Of a stretch of DNA of 9,614 nt, positions 7,551 to 9,614 are shown piece after piece. Made by a program: the position numbers and the translations under genes. The notes under the pieces were generated by a model that saw nothing but the letters and a program-made list of their open reading frames with translations, was not told the DNA's origin and did no database searches. The DNA is from Actinomycetes bacterium (GTDB lineage: Bacteria > Actinomycetota > Actinomycetes > Propionibacteriales > Propionibacteriaceae), in NCBI GenBank assembly GCA_023436925.1, contig JAEZHJ010000108.1:1-9614 (forward strand), read 5' to 3'. Numbering within the stretch: the first letter of the stretch is position 1; each line of letters begins with the position of its first letter.

Positions 7551-7567
7551 GTGATTAAACGTTCAAG
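7551..7567 (-). promoter_or_regulatory. LacI-type operator O2
   Basis: TTAAACGTTCAA (7555-7566) is a CG-centred palindrome with a single mismatched pair, in an AT-rich island between GC-rich genes. Read on the minus strand it gives AACGTTTAATC, the exact 11-base core of O1. It lies just after the repressor gene and before the uncharacterised gene at 7625, implying that the same repressor controls both units. A local promoter is not clear: TTCGAC (7530-7535) with GATTAA (7553-7558) is a poor candidate. Confidence 0.65.
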
Positions 7568-7628
7568 CCCGCCTCGCGCCGCCGAGCGGCTCAGCGTGCA
7601 CCCGCGCTGCGCAGGCGGCGTGCGGTGA
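7551..7628 (+). CDS. possible 25-residue leader peptide
   Basis: GTG 7551 opens a 25-codon frame (MIKRSSPPRAAERLSVHPRC, then AGGVR) whose TGA (7626-7628) overlaps the GTG of the next gene as GTGA. A strong ribosome-binding site precedes it, whereas the gene at 7625 has only a poor one, so translational coupling is plausible. Its first codons coincide with operator O2. The peptide is Arg/Ala/Pro-rich and resembles nothing I know. It could instead be a remnant N-terminus of the next gene separated by a frameshift, or chance if transcription starts downstream of 7551. Confidence 0.35.
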   Translation: MIKRSSPPRAAERLSVHPRCAGGVR

Positions 7629-9346
7629 GCCGGCCCGTCGCCGAGCGGATCGCCGTTCTCGGCCATCCCGCGGATCCGGCCACCGCCTGCTGGGACGAGG
7701 CCGGAATGGGCCGCCTCCGAGAGCTGGGCTTCACCGGAGTGCAGGTGAACATCGGATGGGGAGCGCGTCCGGGCGACGAACCCCTCAACCTCGAGGACGT
7801 GGTCTCGCTGGCACCGGAGCTTGCGCTTGCGTATCCGCAGCCGGTTCCACTGAACTCCGATCCGTCCAGGTACGCCGAGCGCCGCGAGGCCCTGCAGCAG
7901 CGGACCGCACTGGCGCACTCCGCCGGGCTGCGCACGGCCTTCAACTGCGGGATCCCGTTCAACAACCACACCGCGCATTCCGATCCGCAGCCGAACTGCA
8001 TCCTCGACGAGGCGGTGGGCTACCGCTACGAGTTGCTGCTGCAGGAGTTCGCCACCGACTTCGACGTGGCAGACCTGTGGCTCTACACCTACGACCAGGA
8101 CGCCTGGCTGTGCTCCGAGTTCGGCGGCTGCCCGCGCTGCGCCGGCGTCCCGCTGCATCGCCGGCTGGTCCCGTTCCTGGAACGCCTGGCACGGCGGTGG
8201 CGGACGCTGCGTCCCGAGGGTCGGATCTGCTGGGAGCCCTGGGAACTGTCGGCCGGGCAGACCCTGCAGGTCATCGAACAGATCGCCACCGACGGCCTGG
8301 TGCTCGCGCTGCACAACAACAGCGCAGAAGCCATGGTCGCGCTGCCGGCCGACCGCAACGTCCGCAACCTGGCCCGCGCGGCCGCCGCCCGCGGGATCCC
8401 GGTGATCCTGGAGGGCTTCCTGGGCGCGGCCAGCGAGGAGGTCGAACCGTTCACGGCCCTGCACTCACCGCTCACCACCTACCGGGAGGTCCGCGCCATG
8501 CTGGCGGTCGACGGTGTCACCGGGGTGAAGGAGTACTACGGGCTGGACCTCAGCCGGGAGGATCCCAATCTGAACGCGGCGGTCGAGGCGTGGCAGCAGC
8601 CCGCCCTCACCGACGCCGAGCTGCTCCGCCAACTGTCCGAGGGCTACGGTCCCGACGACGTCCGGCGGGACGTGGAGGAGGTCTGGCGGCTTGCCAGCGA
8701 GGCGATGGAGCTGTACCCGTGGGACGCGTCCTGGTTCGTCCGGGAGGTCGGCAAGAGCGAACCCGTCCACTCGCTGAACGCCGCGTGCATCCGCGGCTAC
8801 TGCGCCCACACCCCGTCCTGGCGCTCCACCCGCGGTGCCACGTTCATGGTGATCGACGACGTCGAGCCGGACCCGTGGCTGCTGGAGGACGTCGAGCTGC
8901 GCTGGCGGGCGTGCGCCGACAGGCAGGAGCGGGCGCTGCGGATCGCTGCACAGGTGCAGGCCCGGATCCCCGGCGGCCGGGGGGAGGGCTTCCGCGCCTT
9001 CATCGCCGAACTGGCGGAGTTCCGCCGACGCGTGCTGGCATTCGCCTACCACTGCCGCGAGACCAACCTGGCGACGGTGCTGCGAAACGCGCTCGCCGCG
9101 GGTCGCCCCGCGCCGGAGCACGTTGTGGCCGAGCTCGCCGAGGTGCTGCGCGCCGACGCAGCCAACATGGCCACCGCCGACCTGGAGGAGCCGATCGCGC
9201 TGCTGGAAGCCGACCCGGCAGCCTTCGTGGCGCGCTACTTCCAGCCGGTCGATCGTGTCGTCATGGAGCAGGACTTCCACGGGACCGTGTTCACCGAGCG
9301 GCGCTTCCCGTGGCCACTGGGGCCGTTCTCGGTGACCTCGCGCTAG
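7625..9346 (+). CDS. uncharacterised protein, probable TIM-barrel glycosidase-like
   Basis: A 573-residue soluble protein with no signal peptide or membrane segment; I cannot place it in a named family. The N-terminal 350 residues read like a (beta/alpha)8 barrel: GFTGVQVNIGW, AGLRTAFNCGIPFN, VADLWLYTYDQDAW, GRICWEPWEL, DGLVLALHNNS, GIPVILEGFLG and GVTGVKEYYGL look like successive strand ends. Candidate active-site residues are Asp157, Asp159, Glu204, Glu207, His230 and Glu303. A Cys163-x5-Cys169-x2-Cys172 cluster resembles the CxxC segment in some GH20-like and DUF4838-type barrels. The C-terminal part is mostly helical. GTG 7625 is the first possible start after an in-frame TAA at 7556; its own ribosome-binding site is weak, suggesting coupling to the leader ORF. 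O2 upstream ties it to the rhamnoside operon, so a role in breaking down the same imported glycoside is inferred. Confidence 0.85.
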   Translation: MSRPVAERIAVLGHPADPATACWDEAGMGRLRELGFTGVQVNIGWGARPGDEPLNLEDVVSLAPELALAYPQPVPLNSDPSRYAERREALQQRTALAHSAGLRTAFNCGIPFNNHTAHSDPQPNCILDEAVGYRYELLLQEFATDFDVADLWLYTYDQDAWLCSEFGGCPRCAGVPLHRRLVPFLERLARRWRTLRPEGRICWEPWELSAGQTLQVIEQIATDGLVLALHNNSAEAMVALPADRNVRNLARAAAARGIPVILEGFLGAASEEVEPFTALHSPLTTYREVRAMLAVDGVTGVKEYYGLDLSREDPNLNAAVEAWQQPALTDAELLRQLSEGYGPDDVRRDVEEVWRLASEAMELYPWDASWFVREVGKSEPVHSLNAACIRGYCAHTPSWRSTRGATFMVIDDVEPDPWLLEDVELRWRACADRQERALRIAAQVQARIPGGRGEGFRAFIAELAEFRRRVLAFAYHCRETNLATVLRNALAAGRPAPEHVVAELAEVLRADAANMATADLEEPIALLEADPAAFVARYFQPVDRVVMEQDFHGTVFTERRFPWPLGPFSVTSR

Positions 9347-9351
9347 CGGGA

Positions 9352-9374
9352 GTCCTGGGTCAGACGCCCAGGAC
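9352..9374. terminator. bidirectional terminator hairpin between convergent genes
   Basis: GTCCTGGG (9352-9359) and CCCAGGAC (9367-9374) form a perfect 8-bp stem with a 7-base loop. It begins 5 bases after the stop of the plus-strand gene, and the stop codon of the minus-strand gene (9360-9362) lies within the loop. There is no T-run on either side, which is common for hairpin terminators in high-GC actinobacteria. Confidence 0.6.
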
Positions 9375-9614
9375 CCGTACGCCGCCGCCCGGCAAACTGA
9401 CCCGGGGCCCGGTTGCCGCGCCGGTCTCCAGATCGGTGCTCACGGGCAGCTCGATGGTGACCTCGGCAGCGTCGTGGTTGATCGCGACCAGGTAGCGTCC
9501 GCCCGACCCGTGCCGCGTGATCACTTCCACCTGCTCGGGCATCCCGGACGGGGCCACGCCCGCGTCGGCGTAGACCCGCGCCAGCAGCGGCACCAGCCCG
9601 TCCGCGTCCAGCGC
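9360..9614 (-). CDS. GH42-type beta-galactosidase, C-terminal fragment
   Basis: Only the last 84 codons are inside the window; the frame stays open to its edge, so the start lies beyond 9614. The visible end reads LDADGLVPLLARVYADAGV, then VEVITRHGSGGRYLVAINHD, an ELPVSTDLETG turn and a terminal LPGGGVRVLGV. This is the small C-terminal beta domain of GH42 beta-galactosidases, where VE.V.R...G..YLF.NH, DL.TG and L...GV.VL are typical. The catalytic domain is not visible, so activity and specificity are inferred from the family. The gene converges on the rhamnoside genes with 13 bases between stops. Its presence hints at a galactose-containing substrate, but no operator for it can be seen here. 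Confidence 0.75.
   Translation of the reverse strand, partial: ALDADGLVPLLARVYADAGVAPSGMPEQVEVITRHGSGGRYLVAINHDAAEVTIELPVSTDLETGAATGPRVSLPGGGVRVLGV

Noticed and set aside
7756..9495. Second long plus-strand frame overlapping the uncharacterised gene
   Set aside because: Its product is Arg/Gly/Ala/Pro-rich without secondary-structure pattern. The 7625 frame has balanced composition and barrel-like motifs.
1..9614. CRISPR arrays, tRNA or rRNA genes, insertion sequences, phage attachment sites
   Set aside because: No direct-repeat arrays, transposase or integrase-like proteins, terminal inverted repeats or cloverleaf sequences were seen.

Overview
The window is GC-rich, with strong codon bias, GTG starts and short stop/start overlaps. 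It also carries an MsiK-type arrangement: a sugar ABC transporter with no ATPase of its own. Together these point to a high-GC actinobacterium, possibly Propionibacteriaceae-like, although the genus cannot be fixed from sequence alone.

Layout: (1) 3-464 (+), the 3' end of a YciO/YrdC/Sua5-family gene unrelated to the rest. (2) 465-698, an intergenic region with a likely terminator, a promoter with a consensus -35 and an AT-rich operator over the predicted transcription start. (3) 699-7515 (+), a tightly packed operon: lipoprotein solute-binding protein, two CUT1 permeases, a cytoplasmic GH78 alpha-L-rhamnosidase and a LacI-family repressor. A strong hairpin separates the binding protein from the permeases. 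(4) 7516-7624, a short gap with a second copy of the same operator core in inverted orientation and a possible 25-codon leader ORF. (5) 7625-9346 (+), a large uncharacterised protein that looks like a TIM-barrel glycosidase. (6) 9360-9614 (-), the C-terminal end of a GH42-type beta-galactosidase, convergent with the previous gene across a shared hairpin.

Proposed working: a rhamnose-containing glycoside or oligosaccharide is captured by the lipoprotein, imported intact by the two permeases with an ATPase encoded elsewhere, and cut inside the cell by the GH78 enzyme. The uncharacterised protein and perhaps the GH42 enzyme would complete the breakdown. The LacI protein probably represses both its own operon and the downstream gene through the two matching operators. 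The least described part is the 573-residue protein at 7625-9346 with its operator and leader; it is the best candidate here for a new glycoside-processing enzyme.
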